Positions 27,285 to 37,308 of a stretch of DNA of 64,000 nucleotides are shown here, piece by piece. Source of the DNA: Anabaena cylindrica PCC 7122. GTDB taxonomy: Bacteria > Cyanobacteriota > Cyanobacteriia > Cyanobacteriales > Nostocaceae. The stretch lies in the NCBI RefSeq assembly GCF_000317695.1, contig NC_019772.1, positions 1-64,000 of the forward strand, written 5' to 3'. Below the pieces are notes generated by a model. The model was given only the letters and a program-made list of their open reading frames with translations. It was not told the DNA's origin and did no database searches. Every line of letters begins with the position of its first letter. Within the stretch, counting starts at the first letter, position 1. The position numbers and the translations under genes were made by a program.

Positions 27285-28682
27285 TTACCGGATTACCAAA
27301 ATCCTTTGTCTAGCCCGTGAACTAGAAACATAATACAACCGATTAAACTCCTTAATTTTAGCTAGGACTGCTTTACTATCATCTCCGCGTTCTCGATTCA
27401 GCCGCTTACTCAAATCTTGACCATCAATACCTGCTTCTAAGAAAGTGCTACCTTGACTATTGTGAACAGTTAATGCAAAGCAGTTTCTGATATTAGCAAA
27501 CTGCTCTAAATGTTTATAGTATTGCTTCCAGAGAAAGGGATTACGCTTGGCACTTTTGAGCAAGCGTTGCGTTTCTTGGTGAAATCGCTTTTCTTCATCT
27601 TCATGTAGAACGTAGATTTGACGCACAATTCCCTCATCTGTTTCTACTTTCAATCTCCAACTATCATAGTTGTTATAACGGTCTTCCAAGACATCTAAAA
27701 CCGTAAATTCTGTAGATGTGGAAAGAATCGCAGTTTTTCCATCAGGAGCCATAATTGGGTCTTTAGTAATTAATCGTTCTCCAGAGATAAATCGGTTGGC
27801 ATTCTCACCATATAAATATCTACGAATCTGTTGATTATAAAAGTCAACTTGAGCATTAGTCCAAGATAAAATACGGAAACAATCTGGATTATGAGCAAAT
27901 TTTTGAGATATCTTTTTGTAGGCATACCGCAGTAAAGTTTGCCGTTTAACTATCAGCGCCCCGTTACTTTTATCAGGTAGATATTTAGAAAATGGTGCAA
28001 ATGGTAGTTTACTTTTAGTTACTGCATAACGAGAAGCCGTGACAAACTCCAGCAATGGACTATCAATTCCTTGGCGGACAACTTGAGTCAATACTGCTTT
28101 ATTTGCTACTTGAAAACTAGGGGATTTTCTTTCATTGACTGGATTTAATTGGGCAGGGTCGCCCATGAGAATAATTTTGATTTTTGTCCAGGTAGATGAT
28201 TGATTAGCCACATTTTCAATCCAGTGCCACAGTTGTTTACCAATCATGGAACATTCATCAATAAAGACAACATCAAATAAGTTGATGTAACAGGGTCCTA
28301 TTTGGTCAAGTATTTTCTCTTTACCTCTAGTCACCATTCCTAGTCCTAGTAATTGGTGAATAGTAAAGAACTCTACGCCAGTTACTCCATTTTCTGCCGC
28401 CATTCGTTGCAGGACACCTACAGCTTTATTAGTAGGTGCAGTTAGGACAACTCGTTTACCTGTCGCCACCAGAACTTTAACGAGTTGGAAAATTATAGTT
28501 GATTTTCCTGTCCCAGCAAATCCTACGAGCAGAAATAATGCAGCAGTGACAGTTGGTTGTATAAAAGTCCACATTTTATCCAAAGCTTTTTGCTGCTGTT
28601 GGGTAAATTGAAATGGAAAAGAATTTGTGGTCAGGAAAGTAGGAAGAGTTTGGAGCATAATCGCTTCGTTAATTCCATTCAT
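27285..28682 (-). CDS. RecD/Dda-like SF1B helicase
   Basis: About 465 residues. Walker A LVGFAGTGKST (about residue 53-62) follows an N-terminal TQQQQKALDKM Q-motif-like segment. FIDECSMIGK is Walker B, GDPAQLNPV motif III, and LTVHNSQGSTF plus YYVSSSRARQRILVI are the C-terminal motifs of Dda/RecD2-type 5'-3' helicases. Such proteins help replication forks and recombination, and phages and plasmids often carry their own. The ATG at 28,682 is preferred over a TTG four codons upstream. It probably belongs with the dnaN/dnaX/holA replication set, though separated by 480 bp. Confidence 0.85.
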   Translation of the reverse strand: MNGINEAIMLQTLPTFLTTNSFPFQFTQQQQKALDKMWTFIQPTVTAALFLLVGFAGTGKSTIIFQLVKVLVATGKRVVLTAPTNKAVGVLQRMAAENGVTGVEFFTIHQLLGLGMVTRGKEKILDQIGPCYINLFDVVFIDECSMIGKQLWHWIENVANQSSTWTKIKIILMGDPAQLNPVNERKSPSFQVANKAVLTQVVRQGIDSPLLEFVTASRYAVTKSKLPFAPFSKYLPDKSNGALIVKRQTLLRYAYKKISQKFAHNPDCFRILSWTNAQVDFYNQQIRRYLYGENANRFISGERLITKDPIMAPDGKTAILSTSTEFTVLDVLEDRYNNYDSWRLKVETDEGIVRQIYVLHEDEEKRFHQETQRLLKSAKRNPFLWKQYYKHLEQFANIRNCFALTVHNSQGSTFLEAGIDGQDLSKRLNRERGDDSKAVLAKIKEFNRLYYVSSSRARQRILVIR

Positions 28683-29020
28683 TGATCCACTCAATGCAGC
28701 GTTAGCTGTTTGGTTAATTCAAAACAACACTCTTTTTAGTATCAAATAAATATTTAGTAAGGGTGCAAGAGAAGTCAGAGGTAAGTCTTTCTGAAGCAAT
28801 TAATTTGGGGAGTGATATCATGTCTCACCTTCAGCACTTGCGATATAAATTGTTTGTGCAGAAATCCAAAAATTCTTTTTCCCCCTGAAAGAAAGCACCC
28901 TGCTTCCATGCGGTTCCCTAATGATAATAAGTATTTAACCGTTGATGATATGATACCTGGGAAATAGAGATGAAGTGGCATCAGAGATTAAAATAAAAGA
29001 CGTAAGCATTTTCCAGAAAG
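28683..29020. other. Intergenic region, no gene supported
   Basis: A 68-codon minus-strand ORF (28,775-28,981) overlaps this stretch but has no recognisable features. A locally GC-richer segment lies at about 28,870-28,920 (AAGCACCCTGCTTCCATGCG). Nothing else is assignable. Confidence 0.4.
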
Positions 29021-29683
29021 ATGACATATCCAACTGCTCCTTGGAAACTTGAAGGCTATGCCATTCAAACCTTGCACTTAGTTGATATCAAGCAAGCTGT
29101 TCCTTTTGTTCCCTCCGAATTAGAAATTGTTTCCTTTTTACCCGGTAAAACTCTGGCAGGAACTTATATATCTTCCTATGAAGCTGGTTCTTTATTGGAA
29201 TACAATGAATTGATTGTAGTTCCGGCTTTTGTACGCTATCAAGGATATATTGGTGCTTGGATTTCCCATATTTATGTAGATAATGAAGATTCCGTAGCTG
29301 GAGGAAGAGAAATTTGGGGATTACCCAAAGAACTGGCTGAATTTAGTGGGGATAATCACGGTAAGGTTAGTGTCAAACAAAATCAAAGGGAGTTATACCA
29401 ACTGTCTTATAAAAAAGACTTTTTGAGCTTATCTACATGGTGGCAACAAGAATTTAAAGGTAATGCTTTTGGCGGTTTAGGTTCTGAGTTGCTATATTTT
29501 CAAAATAATTTTAAGTCTCAAATTAGCTTATTAAAAGCTAATTTAGAAATTCCCCAACATAGCCCTTTTGCTTCTTTAAGTTTAGGTCAGCCTTGGTTAA
29601 CTCTAAACTTACAAAAGTTAGAATTAGTGGCTGGTGTACCCAAATTACTTGGCAATGAAGTTATTAATTTGAGTTATAGTTAA
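29021..29683 (+). CDS. Acetoacetate decarboxylase-family protein
   Basis: A 220-residue protein of the acetoacetate decarboxylase (ADC) superfamily: YPTAPWKLEGYAIQTLHLVD at the start, VPAFVRYQGYIGAWISHIYVD in the middle, and GGREIWGLPKELAEF, the segment that in true ADC carries the Schiff-base lysine neighbourhood (here the K of LPKELA). The family includes decarboxylases, cyclases and proteins of unknown substrate; the cyanobacterial members are uncharacterised. It looks metabolic rather than element-related and is a stand-alone gene. Confidence 0.75.
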   Translation: MTYPTAPWKLEGYAIQTLHLVDIKQAVPFVPSELEIVSFLPGKTLAGTYISSYEAGSLLEYNELIVVPAFVRYQGYIGAWISHIYVDNEDSVAGGREIWGLPKELAEFSGDNHGKVSVKQNQRELYQLSYKKDFLSLSTWWQQEFKGNAFGGLGSELLYFQNNFKSQISLLKANLEIPQHSPFASLSLGQPWLTLNLQKLELVAGVPKLLGNEVINLSYS

Positions 29684-30163
29684 TTGTTAATACGGGAGCG
29701 GAAACCTTTATAAAGCAGAGAGGTATTGTGATGTAACCATTTTGAAAAGCTGACACTATAAATCGGCAATTTGGCAACCAAGATTTCACTGTTACCGTTT
29801 AAATAGAAATATTAATAGGGGATAAATAGTTTACACTCTCGTAAGCATGAGGGAGATGCCGTTTTAAATCGACAGCATCAAAACCCGGATGACGGTCAAA
29901 ACAGTTACCCGCGTAGCATTGTGGATAGATCGGCATAACTCTATTTACCGATCTAGGAGTCGCTCTATACGTCAGTTGACACCCTGTCACTGGTGCTACT
30001 TATGTCTAGGGTGGTATTACTCTCTGCTGCTACTGGGGTGAGCATAGAGAGGGCGGCGATGCCTACGGCGTTCGCGTAGCTATTGCACTCTAAAATTTTG
30101 GGCATAATATCAATTTTTATATAAGTATGCTTTGATTAAAGTAGACAGCTAAAACTATGCAAT
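29684..30163. other. Intergenic region with structured GC-rich segment and gene-fragment-like ORF
   Basis: No full gene. A minus-strand ORF (29,799-29,990, 63 codons) reads protein-like (PQCYAGNCFDRHPGFDAVDL) and is GC-richer than its surroundings; it may be a gene remnant or a structured RNA. A GCGATGCCTACGGCG palindromic repeat lies at about 30,054-30,085. Confidence 0.4.
30054..30085. repeat. REP-like short palindromic repeat
   Basis: GGCGGCGATGCCTACGGCG followed by TTCGCGTAGC. It shares the GCGATGCCTACGGCG core with the copy at 2410 and, reversed, with the one at about 61,460-61,480. Confidence 0.6.
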
Positions 30164-30358
30164 ATGTCTACTACCAAAGTTCATTTACTTATTAGTATAA
30201 ATGATCTTGTCCTATTGGTATTCTACTCTGAATCCGATTGTTGGCAGTTCCGGTTAATCAGTTCTGGTTGTGAGGTATTATTCGGTGAGCGCAAACTTTA
30301 CTACACCCCAGAAGCAGCAGAGAAGGCAGGGCGTGAATGGGTTTATCAGGGTTATTGA
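30164..30358 (+). CDS. Small hypothetical protein
   Basis: A 64-residue ORF from an ATG, with a compact beta-then-helix look (CWQFRLISSGCEVLFGERKLYYTPEAAEKAGREWVYQGY), typical of short cyanobacterial conserved hypotheticals. It lies 50 bp from the convergent cas6 gene. No function can be given. Confidence 0.5.
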   Translation: MSTTKVHLLISINDLVLLVFYSESDCWQFRLISSGCEVLFGERKLYYTPEAAEKAGREWVYQGY

Positions 30359-30408
30359 TTTTTGGTAGTGCATTCTTAGGGGATAGCGATCGCCGATTTG
30401 GGTATTGA

Positions 30409-31539
30409 TTAGGTATCTTTCAGCGTCCGACGAGCTAATTTGACGTAGGTTTTTGCTGTAGTGTAAGGTATTTCTAAGTCTTGGGCTATTACCTGTAAAG
30501 ATTCTCCCATTTCCCGCCGTGCTAAAATCGTTGCCCAAGTTGTAGCAATTTTTTCGGTGCGATCGCCCCCTGTACGTTTGCGTTGTGCTGTGAATATTGC
30601 TGTTAATTCCTCAATGCGTTCTGGGAGCAAGTTTGTTAACATTCCAGAAGATGTATTTGATTCTGGTTCTACCCAATCCAAACAGGTTTGTCCTAGTCCA
30701 AAAGTAGTTTTATGGCCTGTTCCACAGTAGGGAGCAAGTTGAATCAAGGCATAAAATAATTGGGTAAATTCAATATTGGCTAAAGCACTTTTACTTAAAC
30801 CCAAAGAAATTACCCCTGTAAAACCAGTCACTGAACCACGTTTGCCAGCTGCAACTTTCACTGATTCTAAACTATGCTTGTGAATGATAACGTTTTCATC
30901 TATCCAGTTCAGAAAAGCATCTTGTTCTATGGGCATTCCTGAAAAATCATTCCAGCGTCTGAGGTAACTATGGAAAAGATTGACGGGAACTGGAAGAGGG
31001 AAATGATGTCCTTTGCGACGAAAACTTGTAGGAGAAATAAAACTCAGATTAATGTTTGTGTGTTTTCCTGTAGATGATTGTAGTAGTAGGCTATAAGTAT
31101 TTGGTGGATGGACAATACTTATCTGTTTTATTTGTAAGGAAGCATCTCTTAATGTCAGAATAGTTGGAGGTTGGTTTAACCACTGACTCAAGAACTGAAC
31201 TACTGGTTGAGAAATGGCGTTAAGATGCCAACGATAAATGTGATTTGCTTGCAGTTGCAGTTGTTTACCAGTGGGAACTAATTGACCTTCGAGGGCAGAA
31301 ATGTTAAAGGGTTTTTCTGATTCGCCATCATGCAGATATGCTGAAAGGGTTGGGTTAATTTGGCGAACTTGATCTAGAAACCAAGCATGAAGTCCAATGG
31401 TATATTGCGAGTATAGCGATGTGGAATTGGTTACTTCTAGGTCAAAGACTAAACCAACTAATTCAGTATCATCAGCCCATACTAGAGAGGTGTTTTGTGA
31501 TGGGGTTTTGCGTTTGCTAGATGTAGCTACTCTTGGCAT
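30409..31539 (-). CDS. cas6: Cas6 pre-crRNA endoribonuclease with HTH-like C-terminal extension
   Basis: A 376-residue Cas6. The N-terminal half contains GLHAWFLDQVRQINPTLSAYLHDGESEKPF, which includes the His expected near the active site. The C-terminal ferredoxin-like half has FISPTSFRRKGHHFPLPVP, LRRWNDFSG and the glycine-rich GTGHKTTFGLGQT loop. Beyond the Cas6 fold, residues about 300-376 form an extra helical tail; LARREMGESLQVIAQDLEIPYTTAKTYVKLARRTL reads as a helix-turn-helix. The gene starts 44 bp past the distal end of array 1 on the strand along which that array is read, so array read-through may express it. A second cas6 is at 54,576. Confidence 0.88.
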   Translation of the reverse strand: MPRVATSSKRKTPSQNTSLVWADDTELVGLVFDLEVTNSTSLYSQYTIGLHAWFLDQVRQINPTLSAYLHDGESEKPFNISALEGQLVPTGKQLQLQANHIYRWHLNAISQPVVQFLSQWLNQPPTILTLRDASLQIKQISIVHPPNTYSLLLQSSTGKHTNINLSFISPTSFRRKGHHFPLPVPVNLFHSYLRRWNDFSGMPIEQDAFLNWIDENVIIHKHSLESVKVAAGKRGSVTGFTGVISLGLSKSALANIEFTQLFYALIQLAPYCGTGHKTTFGLGQTCLDWVEPESNTSSGMLTNLLPERIEELTAIFTAQRKRTGGDRTEKIATTWATILARREMGESLQVIAQDLEIPYTTAKTYVKLARRTLKDT

Positions 31540-31582
31540 TTTTTTTTGATGCTACATGATCTTATGCTCAGTATTTTACTCT

Positions 31583-34510
31583 GTTTCAGTCCCCTTGCGG
31601 GGATTAGTTATATCGAAACATACGCGCTGCGAGTGCGGTATGTGTGGTAAGTGAGTTTCAGTCCCCTTGCGGGGATTAGTTATATCGAAACATAGACAAG
31701 AACTAGAACGTAAAGAGATTATCTGGAAAAGTTTCAGTCCCCTTGCGGGGATTAGTTATATCGAAACCTTACTCCTACTATTCCTTACTTTGTTTTTCCA
31801 TGTTTCAGTCCCCTTGCGGGGATTAGTTATATCGAAACATAATTTAGATCCATTTATTTATCGTTGGAAATGGTTTCAGTCCCCTTGCGGGGATTAGTTA
31901 TATCGAAACTCGATAGTGAATCGTGGGATATTTTTGTTCACAAGAAACGTTTCAGTCCCCTTGCGGGGATTAGTTATATCGAAACACTGATATCCAGCAA
32001 GTCTCGTGGGCTTCATCACAAATAATGTTTCAGTCCCCTTGCGGGGATTAGTTATATCGAAACTTGGCAAGACATCCTACAATATAGATACCTTTTGTTT
32101 TGTTGGTTTCAGTCCCCTTGCGGGGATTAGTTATATCGAAACTTGGGCGTAGCTTCTGAGAAGCTAGAAATTCCTTCAGATGTGTTTCAGTCCCCTTGCG
32201 GGGATTAGTTATATCGAAACAAATTATTGCGATCGCGAAGGCAAGAAATATGAAGTTTCAGTCCCCTTGCGGGGATTAGTTATATCGAAACCAATAACTG
32301 ATATTCCTAAACTCCACAAATAAAGTTTCAGTCCCCTTGCGGGGATTAGTTATATCGAAACTATTTGACCTTAGTGCCTGGTAAGTGGGGTGCAAGTTTC
32401 AGTCCCCTTGCGGGGATTAGTTATATCGAAACTTCTGAGCTTTTACAACTCCGGCCGCGATTAAAGGGTTTCAGTCCCCTTGCGGGGATTAGTTATATCG
32501 AAACTAAAAAAAATCATGGCTACCACACAAACTGCTCTTAAGTTTCAGTCCCCTTGCGGGGATTAGTTATATCGAAACGATATAACTTTAATGCTTTAAT
32601 GTAGACGATACTCCTTTGTTTCAGTCCCCTTGCGGGGATTAGTTATATCGAAACAACTAAACTACCAGAATCTGTACTTATATCTAGGAGAGTTTCAGTC
32701 CCCTTGCGGGGATTAGTTATATCGAAACTCAATTTGATAGCTGCCAGGAATCGGACAAGGGGCAGGTTTCAGTCCCCTTGCGGGGATTAGTTATATCGAA
32801 ACTTCATTAAATTGTCGAGGTTCAGTTTTGATTGATAAATGTTTCAGTCCCCTTGCGGGGATTAGTTATATCGAAACCATCAACCTCAATTAAATTAAGG
32901 GTATCTTCAACTTTAAAACGTTTCAGTCCCCTTGCGGGGATTAGTTATATCGAAACCTGATGAAAATCATAATTGCTGATAACCTGTGTAGGGATGTTTC
33001 AGTCCCCTTGCGGGGATTAGTTATATCGAAACGGGGGCTAACTTATCTAGGGTTAGGTTTTTGGATCAATGCTAAGTTTCAGTCCCCTTGCGGGGATTAG
33101 TTATATCGAAACCTATCTCCAATCGAGTCTTATCAAATCTTGACTGGTTTCAGTCCCCTTGCGGGGATTAGTTATATCGAAACTATCTAGTCTGTAAAAA
33201 AGTCTGGTACATCGACTGGTGTTTCAGTCCCCTTGCGGGGATTAGTTATATCGAAACCCAGATAAGGTTTGATAGCAAAGGGGAGTTTAATCTTGTTTCA
33301 GTCCCCTTGCGGGGATTAGTTATATCGAAACAAGGCAAAATTCATATTATTCAACTCCGATGCTATGTTTCAGTCCCCTTGCGGGGATTAGTTATATCGA
33401 AACAACCTGTTACAGGTTATGCTAGATAGGTACTAGCAGTGTTTCAGTCCCCTTGCGGGGATTAGTTATATCGAAACATTCCATTAAAAGAAGCTGCCAA
33501 AAAACTGAACTATGTTTCAGTCCCCTTGCGGGGATTAGTTATATCGAAACTATTGTTGCAACTGTCTGGTATTGGGATAGAGATGAAGTTTCAGTCCCCT
33601 TGCGGGGATTAGTTATATCGAAACCTGTAGACGACATAATTGAGTCTCCAGACTTTTGGATGTTTCAGTCCCCTTGCGGGGATTAGTTATATCGAAACTT
33701 TACAGGGAATCTTAAAAGAAATTCATAAAATCATGTTTCAGTCCCCTTGCGGGGATTAGTTATATCGAAACTTTTTCTTAAATTAGAAATAGAATTTATA
33801 ACATCTAGTTTCAGTCCCCTTGCGGGGATTAGTTATATCGAAACTTTCAACAAAGGTTTTTTGTTCCGTTTCATTGTCAGTTTCAGTCCCCTTGCGGGGA
33901 TTAGTTATATCGAAACTCTCGAACCGGTCAAGCGATCGCTAAAGAAAAACTTATTAATGTTTCAGTCCCCTTGCGGGGATTAGTTATATCGAAACGTAGC
34001 TTACAAAAACATCTTAGGCAATATAAAAGCCGTTTCAGTCCCCTTGCGGGGATTAGTTATATCGAAACTTTTAAGGTGCAACGAGACTGGGTATATACCG
34101 TTGAGTTTCAGTCCCCTTGCGGGGATTAGTTATATCGAAACAGTGTTCCCTTTCCCTGGAACAACCAAGCCTATCACGTTTCAGTCCCCTTGCGGGGATT
34201 AGTTATATCGAAACTTGAAGTTGTGCCAAACTTTTCCGAATCCGGCTATTTGTTTCAGTCCCCTTGCGGGGATTAGTTATATCGAAACTAGAGTCTTACA
34301 TAGCCTCGAATTTTGTGTCTATAGATGAGTTTCAGTCCCCTTGCGGGGATTAGTTATATCGAAACATTCACTGGACAGATGCAACAGATTTTAAGGTTAA
34401 TGTTTCAGTCCCCTTGCGGGGATTAGTTATATCGAAACCTAGAAAATAGTAACGTTTTAAAGCCAGAAGAGGTGTTTCAGTCCCCTTGCGGGGATTAGTT
34501 ATATCGAAAC
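31583..34510 (-). CRISPR. CRISPR array 1 (40 repeats, 39 spacers)
   Basis: Forty copies of a 37-bp repeat, all of which look perfect. In the crRNA sense (minus strand) the repeat starts GTTTCGATATAACTAATC, has a CCCC-GCAA-GGGG hairpin and ends ACTGAAAC, the usual 8-nt crRNA tag shape. Repeat starts are 70-80 bp apart, giving spacers of 33-43 bp. The leader is on the right (34,511-34,700), so the newest spacers are near 34,474 and the oldest near 31,620. At least two spacers contain the cyanobacterial GCGATCGC octamer (near 32,229 and 33,935). Confidence 0.98.
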
Positions 34511-34700
34511 CCCGCCATCTGAAACACAGTCTAGGAGCAGACTGTAGGGGGGATTTTGGCAGACCTCTCAAAAAACCTCATTTCCGGCTTTGGGTTAACT
34601 GCCTACTGAAACTAATGAAACGCTGAAAGTATTCAATTATCAAGGTTCTGGCGATTTGGCGGATCTCCAGGGTTTTTGACCCCGCTCTAGGTCTGCCAAA
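34511..34700 (-). promoter_or_regulatory. CRISPR leader of array 1
   Basis: A 190-bp sequence directly beside the first repeat. It is the reverse complement of the leader at 57,482-57,671 with one mismatch found by eye (near 34,604). It contains a 12-13 bp inverted repeat (TTTTGGCAGACCT at 34,554-34,566 and AGGTCTGCCAAA at 34,689-34,700). It should hold the array promoter and adaptation signals. Confidence 0.9.
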
Positions 34701-34794
34701 TTTATCCTTATATTAAGTGTAAAATTTAGCAAGTTACTTGTCAAGATTTACTGTATTACAAATATTTAAGTGTTAAATTGACCAATTTAGTCAA

Positions 34795-35760
34795 TTATAT
34801 CTGATAAAGCCCTATTTCCTTGATAATATCGGCTTTAACTTTCTGTCTTAAATCATAAGGTAACAAAATTTCTACTTTTGGTCGCCAAGCTCGTAAGCGC
34901 ATAGTTACGTTATTATCCCCATGTCGATATTGAAGGCTGTAATAAGCATCTTTTGGGGAACGATTTGCCATAACCTTTAATAATTCTGCCTTTTGTTCTG
35001 AATTAACTTCAGAGTTTTTAATCAAGCTTTTAGCTTTTTCGTAGCTAATCAAGTTAAATGTTTCATGCCGAGAGGTATCCTGAATGTAGCGGTCATGATA
35101 ATCTCGTTCAAATCGTAGCAGCATCAGTCGAGATTCTAAATAAAAATCAAACCCTAATGCTTTATCCATTTGCAATTCTATCTCTTCTGGTTTTGGTAAA
35201 TGCCTCTGGTGATAACGCTGTTGTAAAGTCTTGGGAATGGCAGGATTTTTCCATTCAATTGGTGTAATATTTTCAATTCTATCTAAACGAAAGTTATACC
35301 AATCTGTTTTTTTATCAGGACTTTCGCCAAAAGCGCACAAATAAACTGCACGTTGCACATAGTAAATACAGACTGGATAAACCAAACATTTTACAGATTC
35401 TCTTAGTCTGGCACTATTATAAATTAAACTGATTGGTGGAACTGGGGTTTGTGACCAGAGTTTTCGGAGTTCATCCTGCCAATTTTCAACTTCGTCTATA
35501 GCAGTAACAACATAATCTAATTTAAAAAAGAACCGCTGGACACCACCAATTTGTTGAGAGAGATTCTGAGCAATTTCTGCTAAATCTTCTTGATTGAGAA
35601 AATGTAATTCGTTACTATTATGTTTGGTGGTTATGGGACGAGAAGGTAAATATTTGACTCGATGATATTTTTATTCTCGAATTTCTAGCCAACCTAATTC
35701 TTCTAAAATTTGTAAATCTGCTTGTAAGGAACGACGAGTTTCGCCAAATATGACTCTAAA
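34795..35760 (-). pseudogene. Decayed tandem paralogue of the WYL/TIGR03985 CRISPR regulator
   Basis: Reading the minus strand from about 35,760 gives FRVIFGETRRSLQADLQILEELGWLEIRE, then an in-frame TAA at about 35,671. The frame then stays open without shift to the stop at 34,795 and matches the C-terminal two-thirds of the neighbour at 35,765-37,192 (for example LVYPVCIYYVQRAVYLCAFGESPDKKTDWYNFRLDRI). The first ~150 residues are missing because the neighbour's stop codon abuts the remnant. A 196-codon ORF after the nonsense codon could still make the WYL part alone. It ends about 95 bp from the array 1 leader. Confidence 0.8.
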
Positions 35761-35764
35761 TTAC

Positions 35765-37192
35765 CTATTTATACAAATTCCAAGTATTTTGGAGTTCTAG
35801 CAGCATTTCTTGTCTTAATTCCCAAGGTAGTAAGACTTCAACTTTTGATCCTAAAGCTCGTAACCATCTAATTACATAATAATCGGTATTTCGATAATAA
35901 ACCTGGTAATAAGCATCATGATTTGAGCGAGAATCAAGAATTGGTAAAATATGCTGATGTAGTGAATTGGGTGTGTTTTGTCTAATTAGTATTTTTGCCT
36001 TTTCATAGTTAATAGCTCTAAATGTTTGGTGGATGTTGATTCCTTGGATGTAATTTTGATGGAAGTTTTTTTCAAAGCGCAATATCATCAATGTTTTTTC
36101 TTTATAAAAATCACACCCCCAAGCATCTTTTAATTTCATATTTACTGTTTTAGGAGTTGGTAGTTGATTCTCTTTATATTTGTCTCTTAATAGTTGGGGA
36201 ATACGATTGTCTTCCCAATCTAAAATTTCTAATCGCTGGGAAATTATTCTATCTAAACGATATTTGTACCAGTTAATATCACCTTTAGGGGTTTTACCAT
36301 AGGCACATAGATATTTAGCGCGTTCCATGAAGTAGATGCAAACTGGATAAACAACACATTCATAAATTTGATTTTGATGGGCGCTATGATAAGTTAAAAG
36401 TAAAGGTTGAATTTTTCCTGAATCCCAAATATCCTGTAAATCACTTTGAATTTCATCTACTGCATCTTGTATTGGACTTGATTCAGGTACTACATAATCA
36501 GCATATAAAAAAACTCGATGATTGTCTTCATCTATTTCCTCTTCAGAGATTTCTTCGGCTAGTAATGGTAAACTAGGGTCAAGAAAACTAAACATCCCCA
36601 ACGTTCCAGCTAAATAGGCTTGTTTTTTATTACTTAAACTTGTTTCATACCCACAATTGTCTGATGTAGTAGAAAGTGGTAATACATCTACTCGACGGTA
36701 ATATTTGCTTCTACCAGGAACATTATCTACTCGTTGCAAGCAGTTTTTACTGACTAATAAATCTAAGTCGCTTTGAAGTGATTTGCGAACTTGAGCAAAT
36801 AAGCGTTCCTTGAGGATTTCTTCTACAAGTTTTTCTAAATCAGAATTATATACTGGTATATGTTGTTGTAAAGAATTTTGCCATTCATCTATAGATACTT
36901 CCAATTCTACTAACCATTGTCGGGTGGTTTTGAGACAAGCACAGTCAGGGTCTTGATGGTTAATGATATCGGTTTGTTTTTCATCCTTGTGGGTTTTGGT
37001 AAAGAAAGCTTGTCGCCAGTCAGTGTAAGTAAAGGTGTCACCAATAGCAGCTTGTCCTTGATCACTATATAACCAATGTAACAATACCCACAGCCTAATA
37101 GCACGAGTGAGGTTGTGACCTTGATCCAGAGATCCATTGGCTAACTGCTGTAAGATGTTGGGTGATGGAGTAGTAGTAAAAAGTATATTCAC
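35765..37192 (-). CDS. WYL-domain CRISPR-associated regulator (TIGR03985-like)
   Basis: A 475-residue protein. Residues about 130-185 form a winged-helix-like segment (LFAQVRKSLQSDLDLLVSKNCLQRV, then SKYYRRVDVLPLS). About 285-340 is a WYL domain (VVYPVCIYFMERAKYLCAYGKTPKGDINWYKYRLDRI), and the end (WLRALGSKVEVLLPWELRQEM) is the WCX part. WYL proteins are ligand-sensing transcription factors, often controlling CRISPR loci. The gene is divergent from the CARF-nuclease/III-D operon, and the shared 117-bp promoter region holds a GGAA-N8-TTCC operator repeated upstream of cas3 and cas8, so this protein is the natural candidate regulator of the whole locus. Confidence 0.8.
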   Translation of the reverse strand: MNILFTTTPSPNILQQLANGSLDQGHNLTRAIRLWVLLHWLYSDQGQAAIGDTFTYTDWRQAFFTKTHKDEKQTDIINHQDPDCACLKTTRQWLVELEVSIDEWQNSLQQHIPVYNSDLEKLVEEILKERLFAQVRKSLQSDLDLLVSKNCLQRVDNVPGRSKYYRRVDVLPLSTTSDNCGYETSLSNKKQAYLAGTLGMFSFLDPSLPLLAEEISEEEIDEDNHRVFLYADYVVPESSPIQDAVDEIQSDLQDIWDSGKIQPLLLTYHSAHQNQIYECVVYPVCIYFMERAKYLCAYGKTPKGDINWYKYRLDRIISQRLEILDWEDNRIPQLLRDKYKENQLPTPKTVNMKLKDAWGCDFYKEKTLMILRFEKNFHQNYIQGINIHQTFRAINYEKAKILIRQNTPNSLHQHILPILDSRSNHDAYYQVYYRNTDYYVIRWLRALGSKVEVLLPWELRQEMLLELQNTWNLYK

Positions 37193-37239
37193 GGAGGATA
37201 AATAGGTTATTATGTGCGCTTTCTAATTTAGCAGGTATT

Positions 37240-37255
37240 GGAAAGGGGTATTTCC
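37240..37255. promoter_or_regulatory. Candidate cas-regulon operator 1 (CARF nuclease/III-D operon)
   Basis: GGAAAGGGGTATTTCC, that is GGAA-N8-TTCC with ACCCCT in the core on the opposite strand. A TATACT box follows at 37,265-37,270, starting 10 bp after the site ends. It lies between the divergent WYL regulator and CARF nuclease genes. The same layout recurs at 47,256 and 51,034. Confidence 0.65.
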
Positions 37256-37308
37256 GATGCTATGTATACTGGTAACAGAAATTTTGATAAAAGGATACAT
37301 TAAAGATT

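Noticed and set aside
28775..28981. 68-residue minus-strand ORF upstream of the ADC-family gene
   Set aside because: No family resemblance and no ribosome-binding site seen; treated as chance.
31667..34571. ORFs across array 1 with repeated FSPLAGISYIET or MRGLVISK peptides
   Set aside because: They are translations of the CRISPR repeat in successive frames, not genes.
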